64,000 nt of DNA from Fusarium oxysporum f. sp. lycopersici 4287 (Eukaryota > Ascomycota > Sordariomycetes > Hypocreales > Nectriaceae), in assembly GCF_000149955.1 (NCBI RefSeq), contig NC_030988.1, positions 763,196 through 827,195 of the forward strand. The letters are read 5' to 3'. The position numbers were made by a program, and so were the translations under genes. Numbering within the stretch: position 1 is the stretch's first letter; every line of letters begins with the position of its first letter. Positions 44,350-54,189 of this stretch are shown here, one piece after another. The notes under the pieces were generated by a model. It saw only the letters and a list, made by a program, of their open reading frames with translations, did not search any database and was not told where the DNA came from.

Positions 44350-45595
44350 GTGCTAAGTTTACAATCGAAGCTCGGCACGAATGAAGCGAGTGTAGTGCAA
44401 GATACATTTGGCTTGACTGGCGCAGCTTCAAATGAAGTAACCAAAAGTTGTATGTTAAAATTTAGCACATCGGCTAAAAGGCGATTCTTGTTGTGGCAGC
44501 CGATTAATGCTAATTTAATTCTTTGTGTCAGTGTTGAAAATTGCGTCTTAGGTTGATAGAATTGATGCTTTTAACCAACAGCGTATGCTATTGAGCAGGG
44601 ATAGTATCTATCGATACTTGGACAACATCTCGACGATATATGTCAAAGCTCGGTATGACTTGAAGCCCGTGCTGCCAAAAAGCACCTCTGGCGAATGGAT
44701 TTCTTGGCAAACAGAGAGAGATCGAAAATCGCTCTTGCAAGCGGAATGTGCTGTCCTTCATGCCGCTGTGTAGTCTGGCACTCCATCAACCCCACCTAGA
44801 GCGGAATCTTCGAGGCTTTCATCGAACTAGTCATAGCCTGACCAACGCACAAGCCACCCGTAACAAAACGCTTCAAAGAGATCGGCCGAAGATGGCATTG
44901 GTGAACGAGACGACAAGCGGGTAAACACATCGACAGCTTTGGACGAAACAATCAAGGCATATGATGCAGTGACGTCTGTCTTACGAAGCGTTCCTAGGAT
45001 AGAATCTCCACGGATATCCTCTAGGGGGAATCCTAGTACAAGTGGATTGAACTGGTCCAAAGTTACACTGGGCTGTGCCCTGCGAGTGTAAAACAAAGCA
45101 CCAAGGCCATTGCGGTAGCGGTTGTGGAAACTTGAGTGCCTTGATTCTATGTGACGAGAAAGCATGCAGTGTCGAGGAATCGAATTGCAAAAATCGCTTA
45201 GCTCAGAGCAGCAAGAGCGAAATGAATTCTTTGGTGACTGGGCATAACACAAGTTGCGGAAAGGAGCTGGTCTGGGTTGGCGACGATATCCAAAAGGTCG
45301 ACGATAGCATCATCAAGGAGTGTGTTATTGTGCGTCCAATCAATGTAAATGGCCACCATCTAGGGCCCTTGAAGGTGCTGGAGACTGGATTAAGAAGTAT
45401 GAAGACATCGAGTTTCTTGGAGTGATGCCTCGGTCCATTGAGCTAGCAATCCCCCGTGAGCATACATGTAGACTCAACATTCACTATGGAACATATCCAA
45501 GTGCCAGGCAATCACCTATGGATACACGATCGGAGGTGGTAAGCTATCTTGAGCTGAAAATGGAGCCAATGATCAAGGCAGAATTTTATGAATAG
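44350..45595 (+). other. Multi-exon coding-like region, unresolved gene or decayed gene
   Basis: Several blocks have coding character. 44350-44556 ends ..NANLILC and could splice (GTCAGT ... AACAG) to a second block with LSRDSIYRYLDNISTIYVKA and SGEWISWQTERDRKSLLQAE. A third block reads SAEDGIGERDDKRVNTSTAL DETIKAYDAVTSVLRSV, another GIELQKSLSSEQQERNEFFG DWA, and the last, to 45595, IKKYEDIEFLGVMPRSIELA. I could not join all with consistent phase, and no domain is recognised. It may be an intact intron-rich gene or a degenerating one. Confidence 0.35.
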
Positions 45596-46234
45596 CTAGA
45601 CGCCAACCTTGATGGATGTAAAGGGATGGCGGCAGGAAGGTCTTTTCTTGAGCTAGGCTAAACGTGAAACTGGTTGCGGGTAGGTCATTAGGCATGTGGC
45701 TATTAGCAGAGGCTTCTATTGTTGCCTTTGTTGTCTTCAAGTAGCAGTGTATTACTTACTATAGGTGACCTAGTATCCATTAAGAGGTTCATCCTTTAAG
45801 TTGCAAGATACTTCTAAAGTGAATCGACCATGCTTCTTGGAAACAGCGAAATTGTTTATGAATGTAAATGAACCAAAGCTGTTGATCTAGGTTAGTCGTG
45901 TTAGTAGAAAGTCCGTGATACCTAATACCAGTTTCAACTTCTCATTCCAGAACTATTCACATCTTACTTTGGGTTCCCGTTCCGTTCACTTCCACTTTTG
46001 CCACACATCAGATATCAGTTACCCCAGTGAGCGTCTTATACAGAGCATCCTTACATCGTCACGCAAGTCGATTTTCTGAAGGGCTATTATACATCAATTG
46101 GATTTCGAGGACAGTGATACTCTACATTTCATTCCATGCTCTAATCCTCAACTCTAAGAAGTCTTCGTAAGTGACGGATGATACTAAACAGATTCAACGT
46201 ACTGCAAAACCAGAAATACTAAAACCATCCTCGC
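45596..46234. other. Intergenic, nothing seen
   Basis: No motif-bearing frame or repeat. Confidence 0.4.
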
Positions 46235-47017
46235 TTACTCATAGCGGTTTGTTCCTGTCTCGTCTGGCCGCCCACTCCAGCCGCCGACCGTCAAGCGACG
46301 CTTGGGCTGCATGCGCTCTCGGAGGCGATCTCGCTGTGCCTGCTGCTCGGAGGTCACGTGGTGGAATTTCTCGGCGTGGTAGTCTTGGCTGTGAGGATTC
46401 ATGACTTCAATCCGTCTGTGCAGGGCTGCAGGACGGCTGGCAATCTTTGCGTTGGCCTCGGCGATGCGAGTCTGCAGACGGAGCTCAGCTTCCTGTTGTA
46501 GCTTTTCATCACGATGGTGTGTGCGACACTCTCTGCCATCCGGTTGTCGGCTATCGCTAGCGCTGTTCGAGTTGCGGCTGTCTTGAGTGAAATGACGGTG
46601 GTTGTTGACTTCCTTGAACCGAACACTATGCTGCTCAGGCGGACGAGTACGCTCATCATCGATGACGGGGGGTTCGGCTTTGGGGACTGGGTATCTGCGT
46701 CTGACAGTGGATGTTGAATGGGAAGGACCTTCGACCTGAATAATGCGCTCCTGCCTATGAGGGCCTGGTGAATGACCACGACGCTTGTGGTCTGATTTGT
46801 CACCAGAGTGGTATGAGACAGATGGTATTGAGGAAGTAGCAGGTCTGCACTGAGCAGTAGAATTACGTTGCGGAGTGGTGTAGGGAGCGGGAACGTATTC
46901 GACTTGGTGGTCAGGGCAGACTTGGCCATGACGAGAGTTTGTGCAGAGAGTACGCAAAGACCGATGCTCGATACACCCATCAGAGTAGACACGTGTGTGA
47001 GTGTGTGTGATGCACAT
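46235..47017 (-). CDS. Cys/His-start disordered protein, paralogue of 53581-54189
   Basis: The frame opens further upstream, but the ATG at 47017 is preferred because the paralogue starts at the same place, giving 260 residues: MCITHTHTRVYSDGCIEHRS with conserved Cys residues (LCTNSRHGQVCPDH). The middle is disordered and rich in Ser, Pro, Arg and His. The C-terminal part has a helix LQQEAELRLQTRIAEANAKI ASRPA and a tail RMQPKRRLTVGGWSGRPDE. It shares MC......VY.DG..E..R....C and R.A..NA.IA.RP with the protein at 53581-54189. Possibly a zinc-binding N-terminus. No known domain, no signal peptide. The 17 upstream codons could also be used. Confidence 0.6.
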   Translation of the reverse strand: MCITHTHTRVYSDGCIEHRSLRTLCTNSRHGQVCPDHQVEYVPAPYTTPQRNSTAQCRPATSSIPSVSYHSGDKSDHKRRGHSPGPHRQERIIQVEGPSHSTSTVRRRYPVPKAEPPVIDDERTRPPEQHSVRFKEVNNHRHFTQDSRNSNSASDSRQPDGRECRTHHRDEKLQQEAELRLQTRIAEANAKIASRPAALHRRIEVMNPHSQDYHAEKFHHVTSEQQAQRDRLRERMQPKRRLTVGGWSGRPDETGTNRYE

Positions 47018-48694
47018 GGCATCTGAATTCTGAAGACTTGTGCGCTGCTTGCTGGGAAGGGGATCCACTCGGACGATGACAGGGGACAGGCGCTGATTTC
47101 CCTAGTTGAAGAACCTGTTTCACAGGTGGTGGAGATGTGCTGTTTCTGCGACTGCGATTATTGTTGGAGGTATACCAAACGATGCCTGGTGGCTCTGAAG
47201 CTTTGGTACCGAAGAAGTGACAGTGCTAATATATGCGTGTTTGAGACTGATAGGGAAGTTTGGCCGCTGTGACTCTATGAGGGAAGCAGACGAAGGTGAT
47301 TATATATTAAAGCGCGGCGTAGGGACGTGTCAACTGATACAAGATGCCTAGGTTGGGACAGAAATTACAAGTCACAAGTTACTAGGGATTGTTATTTGAA
47401 GATTGTGTAAATGTGAAATCGGCGTAAATGAGTCGTTCAAGCGGCTCCGGGAGGGTCTACTCTTCCTCCAAAACGTGGCAGCGGCCCAGTTCTATCTACA
47501 CGTCCCCTTACCTGTGACCACTAAGAAAGTTCGTTTCAAGCCTGTCGGTCCGGTCCGCAGGCAGCATGCGCCATGCCCCTTCAATGTTTAACCGTGAATC
47601 GCAGAGAATACCCAACTTAATTGCAAGTTCTATTTAAGGGTTTGCGCAATGCGATATAATAGGCTCCTGATTGGTCGGCCCCGACGCAGCAGCGTATTCC
47701 TTTTACACCCCAAAGGGGGCTATGTCGAGCTAGCCAATAGCTACAATAGAGAACATGGGCTATCTGCGCATCGCAAGAAGCGGATGCTAGTGTCTTTCAC
47801 ATACAAGCCAATCATCTCCGCTCAAGGCCCTGGACCGACTCGCCCTGTTTCTTAACCTCTTCCCTTTGGCTTAGCAGCTCAAGGCTGTGGATCTGGTCCT
47901 TACGAGGGATTCTGAAGCGACACTCAGAGGCGGCATCGCTTTGAAATGTGTTTTCCAGACCCAGGTTGTCACTCTGTCTCTCTTCTACCGACATCCTTAA
48001 GGCTCATAAGACTACCCCGCATTGATGATAACCCCGCTGATACGTCAGCCATTTTTGTCGAACACGAGGACCCTGGAAGCATTAAGCCGCTCATCAAGTC
48101 CAAGGGATGGACTGGCGGGTACGTACCTCAATGTGTACGAAAATACCGCCTTGTCTGGCTCGTGATTTTCTCGTGAGCACTAGGCTTTTGCAGCGTATAG
48201 TGTTCAAAGAATGCATGGCGTACATGTCGTTGAGCAAGACAAAAAGATTCGCTTAGGCGAAGCTTCTCCTTTGCTTTTTAGCACAGTCCGGTTTGGTAGT
48301 GGCCAGTCCATCGGGACAACGGTCTCTTTTCCAACTTGCCCTTGGTTTAATATCCAGTGATTCATTCTACCATACCGTCCCCTACGCGGCAAGGTTGTGC
48401 GATGCTCACCATCATAGGATCTGAGTTTCTTCCTATTGTGTCCACTAGCGACCCGCCTGATTCAACTTCGTTCCAGTGTGTGAAGGCTGTCTATGCTACT
48501 CACCAGAGAGTAAGGTGATGTTATGAAAGACGGGCTAACGAGGCGGTGCACCATGAGGGGATGGCGGGAATCTACGTTGACCTATGTTAGCGGTTCTCAA
48601 ACAGCATTAGGTTCAAGCTCTTTGACAATGAATAAAATAAAATAAAACACATAGGAGGAACGTCAAAACCCACTTTCGGAATTATGTTAAATCT
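47018..48694. other. Intergenic, ~1.7 kb, nothing firmly supported
   Basis: Only short frames; TTATATATTAAAG about 280 bp upstream of the 47017 start could be a promoter element but is unproven. Confidence 0.35.
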
Positions 48695-49060
48695 TTATAT
48701 TGAAAAAGACTTGATAAACTCTCGAAGCTGCTCTTCACTATCAGCGTTGCGGTGTCCTACATCGATCGAGGCTCGGATCCATTCCTCACGATTAATAGCC
48801 TCTTCCTGCAGGTGGAGAACCTTGCCCGGATGACACTGACGCTTCCTCGAATCGCATCCGGTATGCACGGCCAGTGGCTCTGCGCGGTAGATCCCATCTG
48901 CGTCTTACAGACCAGGACGATTCGACGACGATTAGCGCACTCTTCCGCTGTCCACTTCTCAGTCATTGATGCCAGGCTGCTTGAGAACATAAGTTGGGCA
49001 AGGATGAAAGCCTGTATTGTTTCCTCCGTTGGCAGTGATTGTGTTGGTTCGAACTAATTT
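48695..49060 (-). pseudogene. Decayed gene fragment with two coding-like frames
   Basis: One minus frame reads LPTEETIQAFILAQLMFSSS ... EKWTAEECANRRRIVLVCKT QMGS. A second frame, closer to the 3' end, reads LQEEAINREEWIRASIDVGH RNADSEEQLREFIKSFSI and stops at 48695. Both look like real protein but in different phases, with no GT-AG pair found to reconcile them. The WTAEE..NRRRIV segment recalls DNA-binding domains of fungal regulators (for example DUF7082/Medusa-type), which is only a suggestion. Confidence 0.4.
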
Positions 49061-49558
49061 GGCAACGCTGGTAGAGTGAGGCGGAGATGGCGTCCCCAAA
49101 AGTGTCAGAGGACGTGTAACTAAACTTGTCGAGTCTCTGACTATGGTACCCGACGTGCTCGTGCTTCCGTCGTAAATAACAGCCGTGTCGGTGTTTGCTG
49201 GTCGGGCTGTGTTGACCTATTGTACTGACTGAAACCTGTCGTGTCCGTCTTCCGCAGGTATCGTCTGAGGAATACATGATCCGTGTGGAATCAAGTTCCT
49301 GTTTATCTGTTGAGTTTCCGGCTCAAACTCCATAAACTTTGTAACCTCTTCTCGCTCTGGGCTCATTACCGCTTTGGGGAGCTGGTATGTCTGAGACTCA
49401 GTCTGAATACTATCATGGGCCGGCTGGTCTAAAAAAAAGGTAGAAGCTAGAATCCTAAATACTTGAGCTTGTACCAGTGCCAGCTATTTCGAGCGCTGAG
49501 CGTGAATTACTTGTTTCATTGAAGAAAGTGTATACTGAGCCAAAGGCGAAATGCTATC
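49061..49558. other. Left flank of the Fot-like element
   Basis: Nothing recognised up to the TA target site at 49559-49560. Confidence 0.4.
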
Positions 49559-49560
49559 TA

Positions 49561-49641
49561 CTCGTGGGTTTGACTAAAAAGGAACCCCACTCATAGAGTG
49601 GGCGGCAAAATTCTGGGACAAGGGCAAAATTCTGGGACAGC
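49561..49641 (+). repeat. Left 81 bp terminal inverted repeat
   Basis: Contains a perfect 7 bp-stem hairpin at 49586-49602 (CCCACTC ATA GAGTGGG) and a direct repeat of GGCAAAATTCTGGGACA in tandem, probable transposase binding sites. Confidence 0.95.
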
Positions 49642-49767
49642 CGAATACCCCGCTCAGTCCGAATTTGCTTGATTTCACCACCAAAAACCCAACTTTTGAA
49701 AGACATTTCTAAGTATCATTCGGTCATATCTTGTATCTCAATTTGACTTTTCATCTAGACCGTCACT

Positions 49768-52089
49768 ATGACTGATCTTTATCAACCCAACCCTGCCGTT
49801 GCGGCTGCACGTGCGATTTTGCTCTCACAACGCCGCCACCGCAACACTAAGGAAGGGAAACCTCTCACCGTGAGAGAAGCTGCGGATAGATTCAGCGCCT
49901 CCAAGAGCGCTGTTGGTCGTCATCTGAAGTCAATGAAGCTGTACGGAAAACCTGACTTCAGTGATAACAGCCGCGGCCGGCCGAGGAATCTCGATGAGGC
50001 TGAGGAGCGTGCCGTGATCGCGTATATCGTTTGGCTCGAGAGAGCAGGTTTTCCCTGTAATCAGCTACTTATTGAAGAGGCAGCAAATGATTTGAGGGCA
50101 TCACGAACGCCTCCAGCAGGGCCTGTCGGCGATGGATGGTACAGGCGGTTTCTTCGCGATAATCCGCAGCTGCAGAAGAAGAAGTTAGTTCGAGCTTTCG
50201 ACCGAGAAAGGGCAGGATTTGAAGCTGGAGATATTGAAGATCTTCAGCAATTCTATACTGACCTTGGTGTAGCTGTTAGAAATCGAGATATCGAGGCCTC
50301 ACAGATGTTCAACGCCGATGAATGCGGCATACGGATTGGTGCCCTTCGCGAGAGGCTTGAGGTAATTATCGTGAAGAAGATGCTCAACGCCAAACACGAT
50401 GTTGTTTCTTTCACCAACAGAGAATCAACCACGATGCTTGGATGCGCGAATGCAGCTGGATGTGAGTATTCTCTGGACTTCTGCCCTTATTCTGACATAT
50501 CTTTAGTCATGATACCTCCATTAATGGTGTTTAAGACTTGGCCAACGGAATCTTGGGATGTTAACGCTCTGGATGAAGGTATTCGATTCGCTCGCTCTGA
50601 GAGCGGCTTTTCCAACGCAGAGATCTCGATGGATTGGATCCGTCATTTTAATCGCAATTCCTTCGAATGCACAGCAAAGGCACAGTCTAGAGGCATCACT
50701 TTTACTGACTGGTTTGGCTGTGATGAGTATATGAGAGATATCGATATGCCTGACTTCATTTGGCATCAGCCGTATTTTGAGCGGCCTGAAAAGGAGCGGA
50801 TTTGGCGATTCCTCGTTATCGACGGCTTTACCGGCAAGACCTCCTTGGAGCTCATGGATTATTGTGTTCGCTTCGATATCGAGATCTTCATTCTTCCTCC
50901 CCATTCAACACATCATACACAACCTCTAGATGTTGGAGTATTTCAGCTGCTGAAAAATTCTCACCAAAAACGTCTGCGGCATCACATCCGCCAAGGTTAT
51001 CTCAATTTCAAGCGCTCCGACTTCGTCAGCAAGCTAAGCGAGATAATTAAAGAAGGCTTCTCAGTTCACAACATCATGAACGGCTTCGAGAAGAGCGGAA
51101 TTTTCCCTGTAAATGGGGCGGCAGTCATTCACAAAGTCAGGGAGAAGAAGAAGTCTCTTCTCGCTGTTACAAATCCTGCTCTACCGTCACTTCTTCCAAA
51201 AGAAGCGCGCTTTAAAGATGCTCGCGAAGTTACTCGTCATCTCAAACGCAACTATCGCGATGGCTTCAGTTCACCTACTCGTCATTCCTTCGGCGTTTTG
51301 GAAGATGTCGTATGTGAGGCTGTAGTTCTGAACAGCTTCGCAGAAGAGCACATAAAGACCCGACTTGATCGTATTGCCTCTGTAAACAACAAGAGGAATA
51401 AGAGGAAGAAGGTAATGCCATCAGGATTATATATTAACAGCGTTACAGTTAAGCAGGTGCGAGAAAGTCTCAACGCTTCAACGAAGAACGAGCAACAAGA
51501 GGAGCTTCGCCGCCAATGCCGCAGCTTAAAGCAATTACAAAAAGAAGAAGATAACCGCCTACGAGAGGAATATGAGAAGAGTTACAAGTATGATATAAAC
51601 AACAACGGGAAACCTGTTCATATCAGCTTTTCACGTTGGAAGAAGTGGAAGCAATTAGATATAGTTGACGAGATTCTCGTTATTCCTCCTCCATCGCGAG
51701 AAGCTTCACCAACTCCCCAAGAAGGCTTCTTTTATGATACAAGCGGTTCAGCACAGCAGAAACGCTTCCACGAGCGACTTCGTGATGCCAGCGCTGCTGG
51801 CTTTTATCGAAGTCCTCTTCAGGATATGCCTGCCCTTCCTTCGAGCGATGGTGTTGAGATTATGCTCGGCAACTCACAGAGAGATCCTGTTCGTGATAGC
51901 CTCACTTTTGGGGATTCTGATGACTCAGAAATCGATGAAGAAGGCCCTGATTTTGTTGATCTGTCACAGGATATCGAGGAGCCCGAGTTGCCGCCTCTTC
52001 CTGATCCTTTACCCAGCTTCGAGACCAATTTTTCTTCCACTTATCACAGAATCATGAATACATTACACCCCCAAAGGCACACACAATAA
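49768..52089 (+). CDS. Pogo/Fot-family transposase (DDE_1 superfamily)
   Basis: 773 codons in one frame. The N-terminal HTH (~33-56, LTVREAADRFSASKSAVGRH) is followed by a CENP-B-type second HTH (RPRNLDEAEERAVIAYIVWL ERAGFP, ~71-96; GDGWYRRFLRDNP, ~121). The catalytic region has the first Asp in FNADECG (~184), the second in FLVIDGF (~352) and the third in HTQPLDVGVF (~388), exactly 35 residues apart as in the family. The usual DGHGSH after the second Asp reads DGFTGKTS here. A 45 bp GTGAGT...CTGAC...TTTAG segment at 50462-50506 is probably an intron; removing it restores CANAAG-FMIPPLMVFK. The C-terminus (~560-773) is charged and acidic. It cuts and pastes the element at TA sites. Confidence 0.95.
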   Translation: MTDLYQPNPAVAAARAILLSQRRHRNTKEGKPLTVREAADRFSASKSAVGRHLKSMKLYGKPDFSDNSRGRPRNLDEAEERAVIAYIVWLERAGFPCNQLLIEEAANDLRASRTPPAGPVGDGWYRRFLRDNPQLQKKKLVRAFDRERAGFEAGDIEDLQQFYTDLGVAVRNRDIEASQMFNADECGIRIGALRERLEVIIVKKMLNAKHDVVSFTNRESTTMLGCANAAGCEYSLDFCPYSDISLVMIPPLMVFKTWPTESWDVNALDEGIRFARSESGFSNAEISMDWIRHFNRNSFECTAKAQSRGITFTDWFGCDEYMRDIDMPDFIWHQPYFERPEKERIWRFLVIDGFTGKTSLELMDYCVRFDIEIFILPPHSTHHTQPLDVGVFQLLKNSHQKRLRHHIRQGYLNFKRSDFVSKLSEIIKEGFSVHNIMNGFEKSGIFPVNGAAVIHKVREKKKSLLAVTNPALPSLLPKEARFKDAREVTRHLKRNYRDGFSSPTRHSFGVLEDVVCEAVVLNSFAEEHIKTRLDRIASVNNKRNKRKKVMPSGLYINSVTVKQVRESLNASTKNEQQEELRRQCRSLKQLQKEEDNRLREEYEKSYKYDINNNGKPVHISFSRWKKWKQLDIVDEILVIPPPSREASPTPQEGFFYDTSGSAQQKRFHERLRDASAAGFYRSPLQDMPALPSSDGVEIMLGNSQRDPVRDSLTFGDSDDSEIDEEGPDFVDLSQDIEEPELPPLPDPLPSFETNFSSTYHRIMNTLHPQRHTQ
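50462..50506 (+). other. Probable in-frame intron within the transposase
   Basis: 45 bp with donor GTGAGT, branch TCTGACA and acceptor TTTAG. The encoded 15 residues (CEYSLDFCPYSDISL) interrupt a stretch that is otherwise collinear with Fot/pogo transposases (AAG..IPPL..FK). Length is a multiple of three, so retention keeps the frame open. Confidence 0.6.
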
Positions 52090-52361
52090 TAGATCGACAT
52101 CCCTTGTGCTGTTGGCGGCCAGATCAGAGGCAGAGCTGAAGGCATCGTGGGGCGAGGAAACGGGGCTGGACTGGCCCGCAGTCAAGGTTCACAATTTCGG
52201 CCGCAACACCACCGCAAATATGCCTCGCATGATAAAATAATTTTGGCGACAGCTTCAATACTTTTCAATTGAGTCACAGCAGAAATTTCGAATAGATTGC
52301 GATAAAATTAGAAGTGTAAGCCAGAGATAACCTGATTTCCCCACCTATTTCTAACCCATCA

Positions 52362-52442
52362 GCTGTCCCAGAATTTTGCCCTTGTCCCAGAATTTTGCCG
52401 CCCACTCTATGAGTGGGGTTCCTTTTTAGTCAAACCTACGAG
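52362..52442 (-). repeat. Right 81 bp terminal inverted repeat
   Basis: Reverse complement of the left repeat with one mismatch at position 7 from the tip (A for G). It carries the same hairpin and the doubled TGTCCCAGAATTTTGCC motif. Confidence 0.95.
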
Positions 52443-52444
52443 TA

Positions 52445-53580
52445 AATCCATCTGTGAATAGTGTCATCACGAAGCGGGGTAGTAATAAAGACCCCAAGTG
52501 ATCATAAACCTCCAGGGAATAGTTACGAGCCCCGCGGAGGGATGGCTAGAGTTTCTTTCCTTAGAGGAGCGAAGCGACGACTTACGGAAGCCGAAGGCTG
52601 ACGTGTGAGTGAGACGACCGAAGGGAGACGAAACGATACTACTAATCAACAACGAGGGTGACAAAAGTCAGACACTTTGCAAAAGTTGAATTCTTTCAAC
52701 TCAATCAAGGTACCTGAGCCACAGGCGAAGGGACTGTATAACAAGAGGTCACTTGAAAAGTGTCCCATGAAATTATTTATTTCACCCCACGAAAAAAGGT
52801 AGCTCGTACCTCGCTACCGCACCCGGAACGTAGTGGAGGGAGAAGTCCCCCGTTAGCACCGACAGGTGATATATAACATTGGTCAAGGGGGACGATGGGA
52901 CATGGGACAATCTGGTCACAGATTATGTCCACGACCCGTCACAATTTTCGACTCATTTAGACTTGGCCGAGTGTTGCTTTGACGGAAATATGATTTAGAT
53001 ATGCGACGGCGCATCAGGAAGAAGGTTCATAGTACTTTTGATACTGTGCAGAAAAGTAAATCAAGTCAACCATATCCAACTACTTCTGCAAGACGAGCCA
53101 ACCGAACGGCGTTTCAAGTTTCTTAACATGACCGACTTATCTTTAAAACAGCTGTATGGTCAGGCTATGATGCTGATATTTGCAGTAAATCATGTTACGG
53201 TTGTGGTTTTACAAGGCCTATGTCTCTGATATCGCTCAATCTGCAGCACAGGAGTTCAAGGGCTTAAGAAACTCTAAGCTTTTGCCCGCGTTTCATTGCG
53301 GCTATCCGAACTATGAGGCGACCTGCCCAGATTTCCTGACTACTAGTCAATCAAGTGTGTAGCATATTATTAGTAGATTCTGGCTCCAATAAGGTCACCC
53401 TAATGAGTTTGGTAAACTATTTCATGACTTCCAAACTACCTTACGCTATCTGAACCGGAGACATCAATACAGTAACTCCCATGATTTTCACGACAATCGC
53501 CCAACTTCAAGGCCTAAGTTGTGAAAGTTTACCGGCTTTCCATCTAGGAAAGGAATGCCAAAAACGAGACTTCGCTCAAC
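52445..53580. other. Right flank of the transposon, GC-rich structured stretch
   Basis: Between ~52540 and 52870 there are several short self-complementary segments, for example GGTAGC/GCTACC at 52799-52819 and CACTT/AAGTG near 52751-52763, plus purine-rich GAAGCC/GAAGGC motifs. No frame or known element is recognised. Confidence 0.35.
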
Positions 53581-54189
53581 TCACAGTCGCTTAATATGCC
53601 CTTTCTTGAATTGGAGCCTAACTGGTGGGGCACCCTTGTGGAACGTCCAAATGTTGACACCATCTGCGAACCAAACACGCTTTGGACGACGTGCAATCTC
53701 AGCGTTATGCTGAGCGATACGAATACTCTTATACAACGCCGCGTTTTTGTCTGGTTCAGGGCATTGGTAAAGATATTCACTCTGGTCGGAGGTGTTGTAG
53801 CGATGATTAGAGCAAGGGTACTTGTCAACTGCTTCCCTCCGAAGACGACGCTTGGGTTGGCGAGTTGTCTGATGAAAACTTTGACTATTGCGTCGCCGGA
53901 CAAAGTCTATGGGATGTGCGTCGGTGGTACAATGATTGGGATAGACAGCCCCCCGACTGCTGTTGTCTATACCTAACCATCTGTTGTCATTTGTTAAACC
54001 ACTGTATGGCCGATCCGTCTGTCGTCTATGGCAGTGCGAGCTTGATGAGTTAAGATGCTCTTGGTGCTCATGGTAGGACCTCGTTCGGCATTGGAAACCA
54101 CGGCGAAAGTCTGCGCACCTCGTGTATTGTCGATCTTCCTCGCGTTGTCCATCTGCGTAGACAGACGTATACACGAATATCTTACACAT
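53581..54189 (-). CDS. Cys-start disordered protein, paralogue of 46235-47017
   Basis: A single 202-codon frame from the ATG at 54189: MCKIFVYTSVYADGQREEDR, then QYTRCADFRRGFQC. It aligns with the 46235-47017 protein at MC, VY.DG..E..R and the first Cys, and again near the C-terminus (SIRIAQHNAEIARRPKRVWF). The middle is Arg/His/Ser/Asn-rich and disordered. The C-terminal WFADGVNIWTFHKGAPPVRL QF segment is unique. No signal peptide. The gene reads on the minus strand like its paralogue, with the Fot-like element between them. Function unknown. Confidence 0.6.
   Translation of the reverse strand: MCKIFVYTSVYADGQREEDRQYTRCADFRRGFQCRTRSYHEHQEHLNSSSSHCHRRQTDRPYSGLTNDNRWLGIDNSSRGAVYPNHCTTDAHPIDFVRRRNSQSFHQTTRQPKRRLRREAVDKYPCSNHRYNTSDQSEYLYQCPEPDKNAALYKSIRIAQHNAEIARRPKRVWFADGVNIWTFHKGAPPVRLQFKKGHIKRL

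Larger units (their letters stand above)
49561..52442 (+). mobile_element. Complete Fot/pogo-like DNA transposon (2,882 bp)
   Basis: Flanked by TA at 49559-49560 and 52443-52444. The two ends are 81 bp inverted repeats differing at one base, beginning CTCGTRGGTTTGACTAAAAA. The single long frame 49768-52089 encodes a pogo-type transposase without stops or frameshifts. TA duplication, CENP-B-like HTH and DD35D catalytic spacing place it in the Tc1/mariner superfamily, Fot/pogo branch. Near-identical ends plus an intact frame argue for recent insertion and possible activity. Its ends do not match MITE families A or B, so it is not their source. Confidence 0.95.

Noticed and set aside
46399..47022. 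207-codon minus frame overlapping the 46235-47017 gene
   Set aside because: It is the +1 shadow; the chosen frame has the paralogue match.
49561..52442. The Fot-like element as the autonomous parent of MITE families A and B
   Set aside because: Its ends (CTCGTRGGTTTGAC) share no sequence with TACAGT..TTTCAGG or TACAGGGA..CCGAAAGG arms.
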